Under the pieces are notes generated by a model that was given only the letters and a program-made list of their open reading frames with translations, was not told the origin of the DNA and made no database searches. A DNA stretch of 64,000 bases from Verrucomicrobiota bacterium. Lineage in GTDB: Bacteria > Verrucomicrobiota > Verrucomicrobiia > Verrucomicrobiales > Verrucomicrobiaceae. The position numbers and the translations under genes are program-made. The DNA is taken from NCBI GenBank assembly GCA_025360015.1, contig JANYCZ010000011.1:1-64000 (forward strand), given 5' to 3'. This document shows positions 24,346 through 33,092 of this stretch, piece after piece (within the stretch, counting starts at the first letter, position 1; each line of letters begins with the position of its first letter).

Positions 24346-25248
24346 CTACCCCTTCGCAATCTGCACCGCCAGCTCCGCAATCAAGCTCGTCAGTGTGATG
24401 AGCTCCTTGCTCGCCTCCTGATTCGGCAGCACCAGCAGCAGCTCCGTCGTCGGCACCGGTGCCGCCAGCGGCACAAACACACATCCCCCATGCGGCATCT
24501 TGCTGGCGTGATTGGGAATCAGCGCGACACCACTGATCGTCGTCACCGTTCCGAGCATCATCGAAAGTGAATCAACCTCACTCACAATCTGCGGATCAAA
24601 ACCCGCCTGCTGACAGATCGCGCGCAGGAACTCCCGTCGCCCCGGAAAGGACGCATCGGAAAGCGACACCCACCGTTCATTCTTCAGCTCAGCCAGTTTG
24701 ATCGACTTCCTCTTCGCCAGCGCATGATCCTCCGGCAGCAAGGCCGCCATCTTGTGGCGTGAGAGCGTGCGGACACTGAAGAAAGCACGATCACCATCAG
24801 AGATGTTGCCGAGAATCGCAGCATCAAGTTCGTGATTGCGCAGCCGGTCCAGTTGCGCTCGCGGCGGCAGTTCAAACAAGCTCACCTGCGCCTTCGGGTG
24901 CCGCTGGCGGAACTCACGCACCGCAGGCACCACCAGATCATCCAGAAACGGTGCAAGAAATCCCAGCCGCAGCGTGCGCCGTGCCTTGCCATACTGCTCG
25001 CGCAACTGCTGCGCGCTCGTCTCCGCATCACACACAATCTGCCGCGCCTTCGGCAGAAAAAAACGCCCCGCGTCGCTGAGATGGATGCGCTTCCGAATCC
25101 GGTCAAACAACCCCACCCCCAGCTCCGCCTCCAGCACCGCGATCTGCCGGCTCAGCGCAGGCTGCGTCACATGCAGGCGTTTGGCCGCCGCAGAAATGCT
25201 CAGATCCTCGGCGGCGGCGATGAAGTAACGAAGCTGGTGAAATTCCAC
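24346..25248 (-). CDS. LysR-family transcriptional regulator
   Basis: A 300-residue regulator. The N-terminal winged helix-turn-helix is textbook LysR (MEFHQLRYFIAAAEDLSISA, AAKRLHVTQPALSRQIAVLE, LGVGLFDR). It is followed by a two-lobe effector-binding domain starting TLRLGFLAPFLDDLVVPAV. It is read divergently from the DUF1501 gene and the redox-enzyme genes beyond it, the usual position of a LysR regulator relative to its targets. The effector is unknown; a quinone or other electrophile would fit the neighbourhood. Confidence 0.92.
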   Translation of the reverse strand: MEFHQLRYFIAAAEDLSISAAAKRLHVTQPALSRQIAVLEAELGVGLFDRIRKRIHLSDAGRFFLPKARQIVCDAETSAQQLREQYGKARRTLRLGFLAPFLDDLVVPAVREFRQRHPKAQVSLFELPPRAQLDRLRNHELDAAILGNISDGDRAFFSVRTLSRHKMAALLPEDHALAKRKSIKLAELKNERWVSLSDASFPGRREFLRAICQQAGFDPQIVSEVDSLSMMLGTVTTISGVALIPNHASKMPHGGCVFVPLAAPVPTTELLLVLPNQEASKELITLTSLIAELAVQIAKG

Positions 25249-25362
25249 GCCGGATCAAACCACAGTCCGGCATCTGATGCAAATCACCGACAAATTAGCA
25301 AGGCCGCCACTTTCATCACGTAGAAGGCAGACGTTATGCCATCACCGCTGTTTCGTCCCTCC

Positions 25363-26769
25363 ATGGACCGCCGGGCTTTTCTCACAGCCTCGACGCTGGG
25401 CCTGGCTTCGCTGCGCTGTGGGCCTGCATTGAGAGCCTCCACTGGACCCGGCGTGGCAGCGCCCACCCTCGCCAAGCCGGCCAAATCCACGGTGCTCTTC
25501 TTCCTCTGCGGCGGTGCCTCCCACATCGACATGTGGGACATGAAGCCGGACGCACCCATGGAATTTCGCGGCGAGTTCAAGCCCATCCGCACCACCGGCA
25601 CTGACATCCGCCTCTGCGAGCACCTGCCATTGCTCGCTAAACAGGCCCACAATTTCGCCCTCGTGCACGGCATCACCGACGGTGGTCTCGCCACCGGCGA
25701 CCACCATGCCGGGTACTACTACAATCTCACGGGTCATGCGCCTGACATCACCTTCAAGCAGCAGGGCAACGACCGCCGCCCCTATCCCGAAGACTGGCCT
25801 TACATGGGCAGCGTCGTTGGCATGAAGCGTCCCCCTCATCCCTCACTGCCACAGATCATCTCGCTCCCGCACAAGCCCAGCAAACTGCCCTTCACCCGTC
25901 CCGGTCAGTTCGCCGGCCGCATCGGCATGGAGCATGATCCCTTTTATCTCAATGGCAGCTTCGAAGAGCCGCTGAATTTCAGCGCCCCGACCATTTCCAT
26001 GTCCGGCAGCATGACCGCTGAGCGCATGCAGGACCGCCATGCCCTACTGAATGCAATGAACCAGGCCCGCCGCGAACTCGATCACGAAGCAGCGATTCAA
26101 AACTACGTGAAGCAGCAGGAGCGTGCCTTTGACCTGCTGTCATCCAGTGGCACTTCAAACGCCTTCGACATCAAATCCGAACCCGACAAGCTGCGCGCAC
26201 GCTACGGCCACACGATCAATGGCACCAGCCTCCTCATGGCCCGTCGTCTCGTCGAAGCCGGTGTTCCCTTCGTCACCGTCTTCTGGAAGGAAGACGAAAG
26301 CACCGCCAAACAATGCAAGAGCGCCGGCGGCTGGGACACCCACGGCGACAACTTCAACTGCCTGCGCAAATACCTCCTGCCCCAGTTTGATCAGGCCTTC
26401 TCCGCCTTCATGGAAGACCTCTCAGATCGTGGTTTGCTCGATGAAACACTTGTCCTCGTCACCAGCGAAATGGGCCGCATGCCCAAAGTCGGCGACCGCC
26501 GCTCCGGCGGCACCCTCGGTGCGGGCCGCGACCACTGGACCTCCTGCATGAGCGTCCTCATGGCAGGCGCAGGCATTCGCGGCGGCCAGGTCGTTGGCGA
26601 AACCGACGCGCGCGCCGAGCAGCCGAAGGACCGCCCTATCCGCCCCGAAGACATCACCAAAACCGTCTATTACGCCATGGGCATCAAAGACCTCGAAGCC
26701 AAAGACCAGCTCGGCCGCGCCTACAACCTCCTCGATGAAGGCAAGCCCCTCACCGAGCTATTTGGCTGA
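25363..26769 (+). CDS. DUF1501 protein, Tat-type signal
   Basis: A 468-residue member of the sulfatase-like DUF1501 family, common in Planctomycetes and Verrucomicrobia and usually encoded next to DUF1549/1553 proteins. MDRRAFLTASTLGLASLRCG is a twin-arginine-like leader. Family landmarks are VLFFLCGGASHIDMWDMKP, GITDGGLATGDHHAGYYYNLTGHAP, GWDTHGDNFNCLRKYLLP and LVTSEMGRMPK. It stands alone here, without a DUF1549 partner. No activity is established for the family. The ATG at 25363 starts the Tat leader; the frame is open to 25336. Confidence 0.88.
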   Translation: MDRRAFLTASTLGLASLRCGPALRASTGPGVAAPTLAKPAKSTVLFFLCGGASHIDMWDMKPDAPMEFRGEFKPIRTTGTDIRLCEHLPLLAKQAHNFALVHGITDGGLATGDHHAGYYYNLTGHAPDITFKQQGNDRRPYPEDWPYMGSVVGMKRPPHPSLPQIISLPHKPSKLPFTRPGQFAGRIGMEHDPFYLNGSFEEPLNFSAPTISMSGSMTAERMQDRHALLNAMNQARRELDHEAAIQNYVKQQERAFDLLSSSGTSNAFDIKSEPDKLRARYGHTINGTSLLMARRLVEAGVPFVTVFWKEDESTAKQCKSAGGWDTHGDNFNCLRKYLLPQFDQAFSAFMEDLSDRGLLDETLVLVTSEMGRMPKVGDRRSGGTLGAGRDHWTSCMSVLMAGAGIRGGQVVGETDARAEQPKDRPIRPEDITKTVYYAMGIKDLEAKDQLGRAYNLLDEGKPLTELFG

Positions 26770-26784
26770 TTGTTTTCTCTTCAT

Positions 26785-26990
26785 GCATCGCGCGATAGGC
26801 ACTCGGTTAAGCGATGTTTCGCTCGCATGGGAGCCGCCTCCTCAGCACCAAAGGTGCGGCCTATAGCAGGCCAGCAAGCCGAGCCTGGGCGCGGCCGTCC
26901 TGGGTCAATGCCCCGACAGATCGGGAAGCAAATCCAGCGCCTTCTTCGCACGCCGCGACTCACCATTCCAGTGCCATGCGTGCATCGCTC
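26785..26990. repeat. Interspersed palindromic repeat, family A (copy 3)
   Basis: From left to right: GGCACTCGGTTAAGCG, then CCTCCTCAGCACCAAAGGTG (a CACC-AAA-GGTG hairpin), GCGGCCTATAGCAG, GCCGAGCCTGGGCGCGGCCG, CCTGGGTCAATGCCCC and CGGGAAGCAAATCCAG. The same word order occurs at 31873-32135. No gene lies between 26770 and 27110. Confidence 0.75.
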
Positions 26991-27110
26991 CATCCTCGTA
27001 TCGTCCGTTGGTGAAGACTATTATGGCAAGGGTTGATTACCACAGAACATGAACTTGTGAAGCAGGAAGCATTGGAGGAATCACCTCGGCGGCGCGAATG
27101 CAGCGTAGTT

Positions 27111-27812
27111 ATGAAACTCAATCTTCGCCTCTCCAACGAACGCGGGCACGCCGAACACGGCTGGCTCGACAGCTACCACACCTTCAGCTTTGCCGACTAC
27201 TATGATCCAGAGCACATGGGCTACCGCAGCCTCCGTGTCATCAATCAGGACATCATCGAAGGCGGCGCTGGATTCCCCACCCATCCGCATCGCGACATGG
27301 AAATCTTCAGCTACATCCTCTCCGGCGCTCTCGCGCACAAGGACAGCATGGGCACCGCCCGCACCCTCCTCCCTGGCCAGATCCAGCTCATGAGCGCCGG
27401 CAGCGGCGTCACCCACAGCGAGTTCAATCCCTCCCCGACCGAACCCGGTAGCCTCCTCCAAATCTGGATTCGTCCGCGTAAAAACGGCCTGAAGCCCAGC
27501 TACACCGAATGGCACCCCAAGCCCGAGCATGAAACCGCCGAGAAAGTCCTCGTCATCTCCTCCGACGGTCGCGAGGGCTCCGCCACCATCCATCAAGACG
27601 CCGACATCTACCGCGTGCGTCTTGAAGCAGGCAAATCCACCACCCACGAAGTCACCGCCGGTCGCGGCGCCTGGCTCCAGCTCATCAAAGGCACCCTCAC
27701 CGCCAACGGCTCCACCCTCCATCCCGGCGACGCCATCAGCACCGACGACACCGGCACCCTCACCCTCAGCGCCATCCAAAATACCGAAGCCCTCCTCTTC
27801 GACCTCGCCTAA
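27111..27812 (+). CDS. Pirin-family (YhhW-like) bicupin protein
   Basis: A 233-residue pirin homologue, an iron-binding bicupin; bacterial relatives such as E. coli YhhW show quercetin 2,3-dioxygenase activity. The N-terminal cupin has the metal-binding set FPTHPHRDMEIFSYILSG and GSGVTHSEFN, preceded by the family motif HGWLDSYHTFSFADYYDPEH. The C-terminal cupin (ADIYRVRLEAG, RGAWLQLIKG) is the usual non-metal half. The start at 27111 (MKLNLRLSNERGHAEHGWL) is chosen over the longer frame from 27033. First gene of a run of redox-related genes on this strand. Confidence 0.92.
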   Translation: MKLNLRLSNERGHAEHGWLDSYHTFSFADYYDPEHMGYRSLRVINQDIIEGGAGFPTHPHRDMEIFSYILSGALAHKDSMGTARTLLPGQIQLMSAGSGVTHSEFNPSPTEPGSLLQIWIRPRKNGLKPSYTEWHPKPEHETAEKVLVISSDGREGSATIHQDADIYRVRLEAGKSTTHEVTAGRGAWLQLIKGTLTANGSTLHPGDAISTDDTGTLTLSAIQNTEALLFDLA

Positions 27813-27867
27813 AAAACCACCGTCAACGATCGTCAACAACCGTAAACCTCCGTCAACTCTCCCTCAT

Positions 27868-28245
27868 ATGAAATACATCCCCACCATCGCCCGCCTCCTC
27901 CTCGGCCTCATCTTCACCGTCTTCGGTGCCAACATGTGGCTCCACTTCATCCCGATTCCTCCGCCACCAGAAGGCCCTGCTGCAAACTTCATGTTCGCCA
28001 TCTACGGCAGCGGTTACCTCACTGTGGTGAAGGTCTTGGAAGTCACCGGCGGCCTCCTGCTTCTCAGCGGTCGCTTCACCAACCTCGCCCTCACCCTCGT
28101 CGGCCCAGTTGTGGTCAACATCGCCCTCTACCACTTCTTCCTCGTCAAGGGCGGCTACGAAATGCCCATCGTCCTCGGCGTCCTGTCCCTCGTGGCCCTC
28201 TCCGGCCGCAAAGACTACCTCCGCACCCTCTTCTCCGCGAAGTAA
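27868..28245 (+). CDS. DoxX-family membrane protein
   Basis: A 125-residue, four-helix membrane protein of the DoxX/DoxD family (YIPTIARLLLGLIFTVFGANMW; VKVLEVTGGLLLLSG; LALTLVGPVVVNIALYHFF). DoxX proteins are often neighbours of pirins and thiol/redox enzymes and have been linked to oxidative-stress membrane complexes in mycobacteria; the biochemical activity is unclear. It starts 55 nt after the pirin stop and is followed by a strong hairpin terminator, so pirin and doxX form one short unit. Confidence 0.88.
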   Translation: MKYIPTIARLLLGLIFTVFGANMWLHFIPIPPPPEGPAANFMFAIYGSGYLTVVKVLEVTGGLLLLSGRFTNLALTLVGPVVVNIALYHFFLVKGGYEMPIVLGVLSLVALSGRKDYLRTLFSAK

Positions 28246-28259
28246 AGGCATCCCCACGC

Positions 28260-28294
28260 GGGCCGGACTCGTCACTGAGTCCGGCCCGTTTGTT
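28260..28294 (+). terminator. Rho-independent terminator after the DoxX gene
   Basis: GGGCCGGACTC-GTCACT-GAGTCCGGCCC, a perfect 11-bp stem with a 6-nt loop, followed by GTTTGTTG. It lies 14 nt after the DoxX stop and separates pirin-doxX from the downstream flavoenzyme genes. Confidence 0.85.
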
Positions 28295-28320
28295 GCCATC
28301 ATCCATCACACTTCATCGCC

Positions 28321-29400
28321 ATGTCCCACGCCACTCTCTTCTCGCCACTTCAAGCAGGTGCTCTTCATCTGCCCAATCGCATTCTCATGGCTCCGCTTAC
28401 CCGTTGTCGTGCCGATTCCGATCACGTCCCCACTCCCTTGATGGCGGAGTACTACTCACAGCGCGCCAGCGCCGGTCTCATCATTGCTGAAGCCACCATG
28501 GCCATGGAAGGCAACTCCTCCTTCTGGATGGAGCCGGGCATCTACTCCGAGGCCCAGGTCAAAGGCTGGAAGGTCGTCACCGATGCCGTGCATGCCAAAG
28601 GCGGTCAGATCGTGCTGCAAATCTGGCACGGTGGCCGTGCCTGCCATCCTTTGCTCAATGACGGCGCACAACCTGTCGCTCCCAGCGCCCTCCCCATTCT
28701 TGGGGACGAAGTTCATACCCCTGAGGGCAAGAAGCCCTATGTCATTCCGCGTGAACTGCGCGATGACGAACTTTCCGGCATCGTCGCGGGTTTCAAACAT
28801 GCCGCCGAAAACGCCAAAGCCGCCGGCTTCGATGGCGTGGAGGTGCACGGCGCGAATGGTTATCTCCTCGATGAGTTTCTGCGCGATGGTTCAAACAAAC
28901 GGTCGGGCTCTTACGGTGGCACCATCGAAAATCGCGCCCGCTTGATGTTTGAAGTTCTTGATGCGGTCATCGGCGTCTGGGGCGCTGATCGCGTCGGCCT
29001 GCGCATCTCTCCGCTGAACAGCTACAACAGCATGCTCGACAGCAATCCCGTCGGCATCACGACCTATGTCGCCGAGCAGTGCAGTGCTCGAGGCCTCGCC
29101 TATCTCCACGTCATGCGCAGCGACTTCTTCCAGGCCCAGCAGGGCGATGTGATGACACCCGCCCGCGCAGCCTTTAAAGGCGCGCTCATTGGCAACATGG
29201 GCTACACCGCCGACGAAGCCGGGCAGGCCATCAGCGCCGGCCAGCTCGACGCCGTCGCGTTCGGCACCAGCTTCCTCGCCAATCCCGATCTTCCGGCGCG
29301 CATCGCTGCCAAAGCCGCGCTCAATGCACCGGATGCCGCGAAGTTTTACTCGCCCGGCGCGGAAGGTTACACCGACTATCCCGCGCTCAGCGCCGCTTGA
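28321..29400 (+). CDS. Old Yellow Enzyme family alkene reductase (NemA-like)
   Basis: FMN-dependent NAD(P)H oxidoreductase that reduces activated C=C bonds of electrophiles such as enones, maleimides or nitro esters. The 359-residue TIM barrel shows MAPLTRCRADSDHVPTPLM, LQIWHGGRACHP and GVEVHGANGYLLDEFLRDGS, with the His-x-x-Asn ligand-binding pair (HGAN) and the Tyr that protonates the substrate, then RSGSYGGTIENRARL. These match the NemA/XenB branch. It begins the second unit of the cluster, directly followed by VOC and YceI-type genes. Confidence 0.93.
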   Translation: MSHATLFSPLQAGALHLPNRILMAPLTRCRADSDHVPTPLMAEYYSQRASAGLIIAEATMAMEGNSSFWMEPGIYSEAQVKGWKVVTDAVHAKGGQIVLQIWHGGRACHPLLNDGAQPVAPSALPILGDEVHTPEGKKPYVIPRELRDDELSGIVAGFKHAAENAKAAGFDGVEVHGANGYLLDEFLRDGSNKRSGSYGGTIENRARLMFEVLDAVIGVWGADRVGLRISPLNSYNSMLDSNPVGITTYVAEQCSARGLAYLHVMRSDFFQAQQGDVMTPARAAFKGALIGNMGYTADEAGQAISAGQLDAVAFGTSFLANPDLPARIAAKAALNAPDAAKFYSPGAEGYTDYPALSAA

Positions 29401-29401
29401 T

Positions 29402-29896
29402 ATGAGCACACCTATCCATCCCGCCGTCCGCATCGGCCACGTTCACCTTAAAGTGGCTGACTTGGAGCGCGCCCTCGCCTTCTACTGCGGCGTCCTCGGT
29501 TTCGAACTCACCCAGCGCTACGGCACTCAGGCCGCCTTCGTCTCCGCCGGCGGTTATCATCATCACATCGGCCTGAACACCTGGGAAAGTCGCGGCGGCA
29601 AAGCTCCGCCGCGCGGCTCCACCGGTCTCTATCACGTCGCCATTCTCTATCCCGACCGTGCCTCACTCGCAGACGCCCTGCGCCGCCTCATCGAAAATAA
29701 AGTCCCTCTCGACGGTGCCTCCGACCACGGCGTCAGCGAAGCCCTCTACCTCCGCGATCCGGATGACAACGGCATCGAGCTCTACGTGGATCGCGATCCC
29801 TCCGCATGGCCGCGCGATGCACAGGGCGAACTCACCATGACCACCGGCCCCTTCGATCTCGACGCCCTCCTCGCAGAAGCCCCACCTCAGCCATGA
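29402..29896 (+). CDS. VOC-family dioxygenase/glyoxalase-like protein
   Basis: A 164-residue member of the vicinal oxygen chelate superfamily. The betaalphabetabetabeta modules are visible in IGHVHLKVADLERALAFYCGVLGFEL and, in the second half, GLYHVAILYPDRASLADALR and LYLRDPDDNGIELYVDR. Metal ligands are probably the His of GHVHL, the His of GLYHV and the Glu of GIELY, the pattern of CatE-like extradiol dioxygenases and related proteins. It starts right after the OYE stop and overlaps the next gene by 4 nt (ATGA). The actual substrate is unknown. Confidence 0.88.
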   Translation: MSTPIHPAVRIGHVHLKVADLERALAFYCGVLGFELTQRYGTQAAFVSAGGYHHHIGLNTWESRGGKAPPRGSTGLYHVAILYPDRASLADALRRLIENKVPLDGASDHGVSEALYLRDPDDNGIELYVDRDPSAWPRDAQGELTMTTGPFDLDALLAEAPPQP

Positions 29897-30786
29897 AAAC
29901 CATCTCCCTCACCGACCTCAAGTCACAGCAGGACACCGCCACGCTCATCCACGTGCTCCCCGCAGAGCACTTCGAGCGCGAGCATCTCCCGCGCGCCGTG
30001 AACGCCTGCGTTTACGAAACCATCTTCCTTTCCAAAGTCGCCGAACTCGTCCCCGGCAAATCCGCGCCGCTCATTGTCTATGGCGCTGGCGGCGATTCAC
30101 TCGATGCAACCACCGCCGCCGAAAAACTCGCCAAGGCTGGTTACACCAACTTGACCGCCTTCACCGGCGGTATCGCCGAATGGCGTCAGCACCATCTCCC
30201 CCTCGAAGGAACCCACGCCGAAGAGCGCTTGGAAAAGCCCCACGGAAACTACGAACTCGACACCGAAACCAGCGTCGTGCGCTGGACCGGTCGCAACCTC
30301 TTCAATCACCATCAAGGCACGCTCAAACTTTCCGGCGGCCACATCGAAGTACAAAACGGCCTCCTCCAGTCCGCGCGCTTCACGCTCGATATGAACAGCA
30401 TCGCCTGCGAAGACCTCGTGGACACCGCCTACAATGCCATGCTCATCCGCCACTTGCGCGATGATGACTTCTTCGCCGTGGACCGCTTCCCCACCGCCGA
30501 ATTCGTCTGCGACCGCGCTGATCCTCTACCAGCCTGCACCCCCGGTACACCAAACTACACCCTCCACGGCACCATGACCCTGCGCGGCGTCACCCAGCCC
30601 CTCAGCTTCCCCGCTGTCATCGCCGCCGCAGACGCAGACCATCTCACCGGCCAGGCCCAGTTTGAGCTCGACCGCACCCAGTTCGGCAGCCATTACGGCT
30701 CAGGCAGACTCTTCGCCTTCCTCGGCAAACACGTCGTCAACGACCACGTCCACCTCCACATCAAACTGCACGCAAAACGCTCATAA
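29893..30786 (+). CDS. Rhodanese-like domain fused to a YceI domain
   Basis: A 297-residue fusion. Residues about 1-108 are rhodanese-like (ISLTDLKSQQDTATLIHVLP, FEREHLPRAVNACVYE, TAFTGGIAEWRQHHLPLEG). The active-site cysteine is replaced: LIVYGAGGDSLDA stands where VYC-x3-R-S/G is expected, so the domain is probably not a sulfurtransferase. Residues about 120-297 form a YceI lipocalin-like domain (YELDTETSVVRWTGRNLF to FELDRTQFGSHYGSGR) that binds isoprenoid quinones or other amphiphiles in its family. No signal peptide is present, so it is cytoplasmic. It overlaps the VOC gene by 4 nt. Confidence 0.9.
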   Translation: MKTISLTDLKSQQDTATLIHVLPAEHFEREHLPRAVNACVYETIFLSKVAELVPGKSAPLIVYGAGGDSLDATTAAEKLAKAGYTNLTAFTGGIAEWRQHHLPLEGTHAEERLEKPHGNYELDTETSVVRWTGRNLFNHHQGTLKLSGGHIEVQNGLLQSARFTLDMNSIACEDLVDTAYNAMLIRHLRDDDFFAVDRFPTAEFVCDRADPLPACTPGTPNYTLHGTMTLRGVTQPLSFPAVIAAADADHLTGQAQFELDRTQFGSHYGSGRLFAFLGKHVVNDHVHLHIKLHAKRS

Positions 30787-30816
30787 CTTTAAACCTTTAA
30801 CTTTAAACTTTTCCCC

Positions 30817-31419
30817 ATGACCACCCTCGAAACCATCGCCGCCCGCCGCTCCGTCAAAAGTTACGATCCCGCCCACCGCCTGACCGATGCGGAAATCCGC
30901 CAGCTTCTCGAAGCCGCCATGCAGTCCCCCACCGCCTTCAACATTCAAAACTGGCGCTTTGTCACCGTGCTCGATCCCGAACTACGGAAGCAAATCCGCA
31001 CCGTCGGCTGGGATCAGGCGCAGATCACCGATGCCTCGCTGCTCATCGTCATGTGTGCTGACAAAGACGCCTGGAAAAAAGAGCCCGCCCGCTACTGGAA
31101 AAATGCAGCCCAGCCCATTCAAGACTTCCTCGTGCCCGCCATCGGCCAGTACTATGACGGCCGCGATCAGGTCCAGCGCGATGAATGCATGCGCTCCTGC
31201 GGCTTCGCCGGCATGTCCATCATGCTCGCCGCCAAAGCCATGGGCTACGACTCCTCCCCCATGGACGGTTTCGACTTCGACGCCGTCGGCAAAATCATCA
31301 AGCTCCCCGAAGACCACGTCATCTCCTTCATGCTCGCCATAGGCAAAGCCACCCAGCCCCCATGGCCCAAAGGCGGACAACTTTCGTATGACGAGGTCGT
31401 CATTCGCGATCACTTCTAG
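30817..31419 (+). CDS. Nitroreductase-family flavoenzyme
   Basis: A 200-residue FMN-dependent NAD(P)H nitroreductase/quinone reductase. The phosphate-binding start IAARRSVKSYDPAHRLTD, the FMN-contacting SPTAFNIQNWRFVTV, and the C-terminal SFMLAIGKATQPPWPKG are characteristic. It acts on nitroaromatics and quinones in the family; the physiological substrate is not deducible. It lies 30 nt after the rhodanese-YceI gene and 6 nt before rpiB on the same strand, so it belongs to the same transcription unit. Confidence 0.92.
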   Translation: MTTLETIAARRSVKSYDPAHRLTDAEIRQLLEAAMQSPTAFNIQNWRFVTVLDPELRKQIRTVGWDQAQITDASLLIVMCADKDAWKKEPARYWKNAAQPIQDFLVPAIGQYYDGRDQVQRDECMRSCGFAGMSIMLAAKAMGYDSSPMDGFDFDAVGKIIKLPEDHVISFMLAIGKATQPPWPKGGQLSYDEVVIRDHF

Positions 31420-31425
31420 TCCACC

Positions 31426-31854
31426 ATGAAAATCGCCATCGGTTCCGATCACGCCGGCTACCTCTACAAGCAGGCCATCCTCCAGCACCTCCTTGCCGCA
31501 GGCCATGAAGTCGAAGACTTCGGCACCCACTCCGAAGCCCCCGTCGATTACCCCCGCTTCATCCGCCCCGTCGCCGAAGCCGTCGCCGCAGGCCGGTTCG
31601 AGCGCGGCATCGTCCTCGGTGGTTCCGGCAATGGCGAAGCCATCACCGCCAACCGCATCCGAGGCATCCGCTGCGGCCTCTGCTGGAATCTCGAATCCGC
31701 CCGCCTCACCCGCATGCACAACGACGCCAACGTCCTCTCCTTGGGTGAGCGCATGATGGACCTCCCCACCGCTCTCCAGATCGTGGACACCTTCCTCACC
31801 ACCCCCTTCGAAGGCGGACGCCACCTCGCGCGCATTCAGCAGCTTGATGAATAA
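31426..31854 (+). CDS. rpiB: Ribose-5-phosphate isomerase B
   Basis: Interconverts ribulose-5-phosphate and ribose-5-phosphate in the pentose phosphate pathway. The 142-residue protein starts MKIAIGSDHAGYLYKQ, with the family motif GSDHAG. The central loop is GGSGNGEAITANRIRGIRCGL, so it belongs to the actinobacterial-type branch in which a Glu takes over the role of the catalytic Cys of E. coli RpiB. HNDANVLSLGER follows. Its place after the nitroreductase gene could supply NADPH-pathway flux to the reductases, but this is inference. Confidence 0.93.
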   Translation: MKIAIGSDHAGYLYKQAILQHLLAAGHEVEDFGTHSEAPVDYPRFIRPVAEAVAAGRFERGIVLGGSGNGEAITANRIRGIRCGLCWNLESARLTRMHNDANVLSLGERMMDLPTALQIVDTFLTTPFEGGRHLARIQQLDE

Positions 31855-31872
31855 GACATCAGGCATGAATGG

Positions 31873-32135
31873 CACTCGGATAAGCGCATGCATCACGAAA
31901 TGAAGCGTCGCAGGCCAGAGCGTCCCGGCGCGCGGACTTTCAGTCCGCAGCCCTCCGCGTGCACCCAGGTCTCCTCACGTCTCTTCAGCCTCCTCAGCAC
32001 CAAAGGTGCGGACTATTGCAGCCCAGGACATGCCGAGCCTGGGCGAGGCCGCCCTGGGTCAGTACCCCGCCTGCCGGAAAGCAAACCCAGCACTCTCTTC
32101 GCACGCCGTGTCCACCAGCAGCGTCTTTCAATGTA
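31873..32135. repeat. Interspersed palindromic repeat, longest family A copy
   Basis: The fullest copy of the modular repeat. It holds GGCACTCGGATAAGCG, GGCGCGCGGACTTTCAGTCC then GCAG (palindrome GCGGACT-TTC-AGTCCGC), CCTCCTCAGCACCAAAGGTG, GCGGACTATTGCAG, GCCGAGCCTGGGCGAGGC, CGCCCTGGGTCAGTACCCC, CGGAAAGCAAACCCAGC and CTCTTCGCACGCC. It fills the space between rpiB and the EamA gene; no gene is seen in 31855-32185. Confidence 0.8.
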
Positions 32136-32185
32136 CCAGCGCAGCTGCCCTGCATGTCCTGACGCTTCCAAAACCCTTTAATCAA

Positions 32186-33061
32186 GTGCCCATCCCACCT
32201 CTCTCCTCCCGCTGGACCGCCGCCATCCCTTGGCTCTTCGTCCTCCTCTGGAGCAGCGGCTTCATCGGCTCAAAGCTCGGCGTGCCCTATGCCGAGCCCT
32301 TCACCTTCCTGACCCTGCGCTACTGCATCGTCCTGGCCATTCTCGTCCCCATCGCGCTCCTCACCCGCGCACCCTGGCCAAAGGGAAAGTCACAGCTCGC
32401 CCACGTCGCCTTCGCCGGCCTCATGATCCACGCCCTCTATCTCAGCGGCTGTGTCTGGTCTCTGCGCCTCGGCCTTCCAGCAGGCATCCTGAGTCTGATC
32501 GTCTCGTTGCAGCCCCTTTTCACCGCCGCGTTCGCAGGCATGGCTCTTGGCGAGCGCGTCCTGCCTCGCCAGTGGGCCGGCCTCGCACTCGGCTTCATCG
32601 GCACCATATTGGTCGTCGCTCACAAAACCGGCAGCGGCCTCACCTTTGTCATGACCCTGCCCGCCATTGCAGCACTGGCAGGCATCACCGTCGGCACCAT
32701 GTGGCAGAAGCGCCACTGCCCGGCCTTCGACCTGCGCACCAGCACCGTCGTGCAATACGCCGCCAGCCTCCTCATCACCGCCGTCCTCGCCTTCTCCACG
32801 GAAACGATGCAGATCCAATGGCGCGGCCAGTTCGTCTTCGCCGTTCTCTGGGTGGCCCTCGTTCTCTCCATCGGTGCCATCAGCCTGCTCAATCACCTCA
32901 TCCGCAGCGGCACCGCCGTCAATGTCGCCAGCCTCTTCTACACCGTCCCCGCCGTCACCGCCCTCATGGCCTGGGCCATCTTTGGCGAAACCCTCACCGG
33001 CCTCTCCCTCATCGGCATGGCCATCGCCGTCCTCGGCGTCTGGCTCGCCCGCGGTCGTTAG
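32186..33061 (+). CDS. EamA/DMT-family transporter
   Basis: A 291-residue membrane protein with ten hydrophobic helices in two EamA repeats, the drug/metabolite transporter layout (IPWLFVLLWSSGFIGSKLGV at the start; LVPIALLTRAPW; GILSLIVSLQPLFTAAFAGM; FGETLTGLSLIGMAIAVLGVWLARG at the end). The first-helix LLWSSGFIGSK is typical of YdcZ/RhaT-like exporters of small metabolites. The frame is open to 32006, but that part encodes the repeat element, so the GTG at 32186 is preferred. The substrate is unknown. Confidence 0.85.
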   Translation: MPIPPLSSRWTAAIPWLFVLLWSSGFIGSKLGVPYAEPFTFLTLRYCIVLAILVPIALLTRAPWPKGKSQLAHVAFAGLMIHALYLSGCVWSLRLGLPAGILSLIVSLQPLFTAAFAGMALGERVLPRQWAGLALGFIGTILVVAHKTGSGLTFVMTLPAIAALAGITVGTMWQKRHCPAFDLRTSTVVQYAASLLITAVLAFSTETMQIQWRGQFVFAVLWVALVLSIGAISLLNHLIRSGTAVNVASLFYTVPAVTALMAWAIFGETLTGLSLIGMAIAVLGVWLARGR

Positions 33062-33092
33062 CCCGATCAGGGGCTTCACGCCCAAATCGTCC

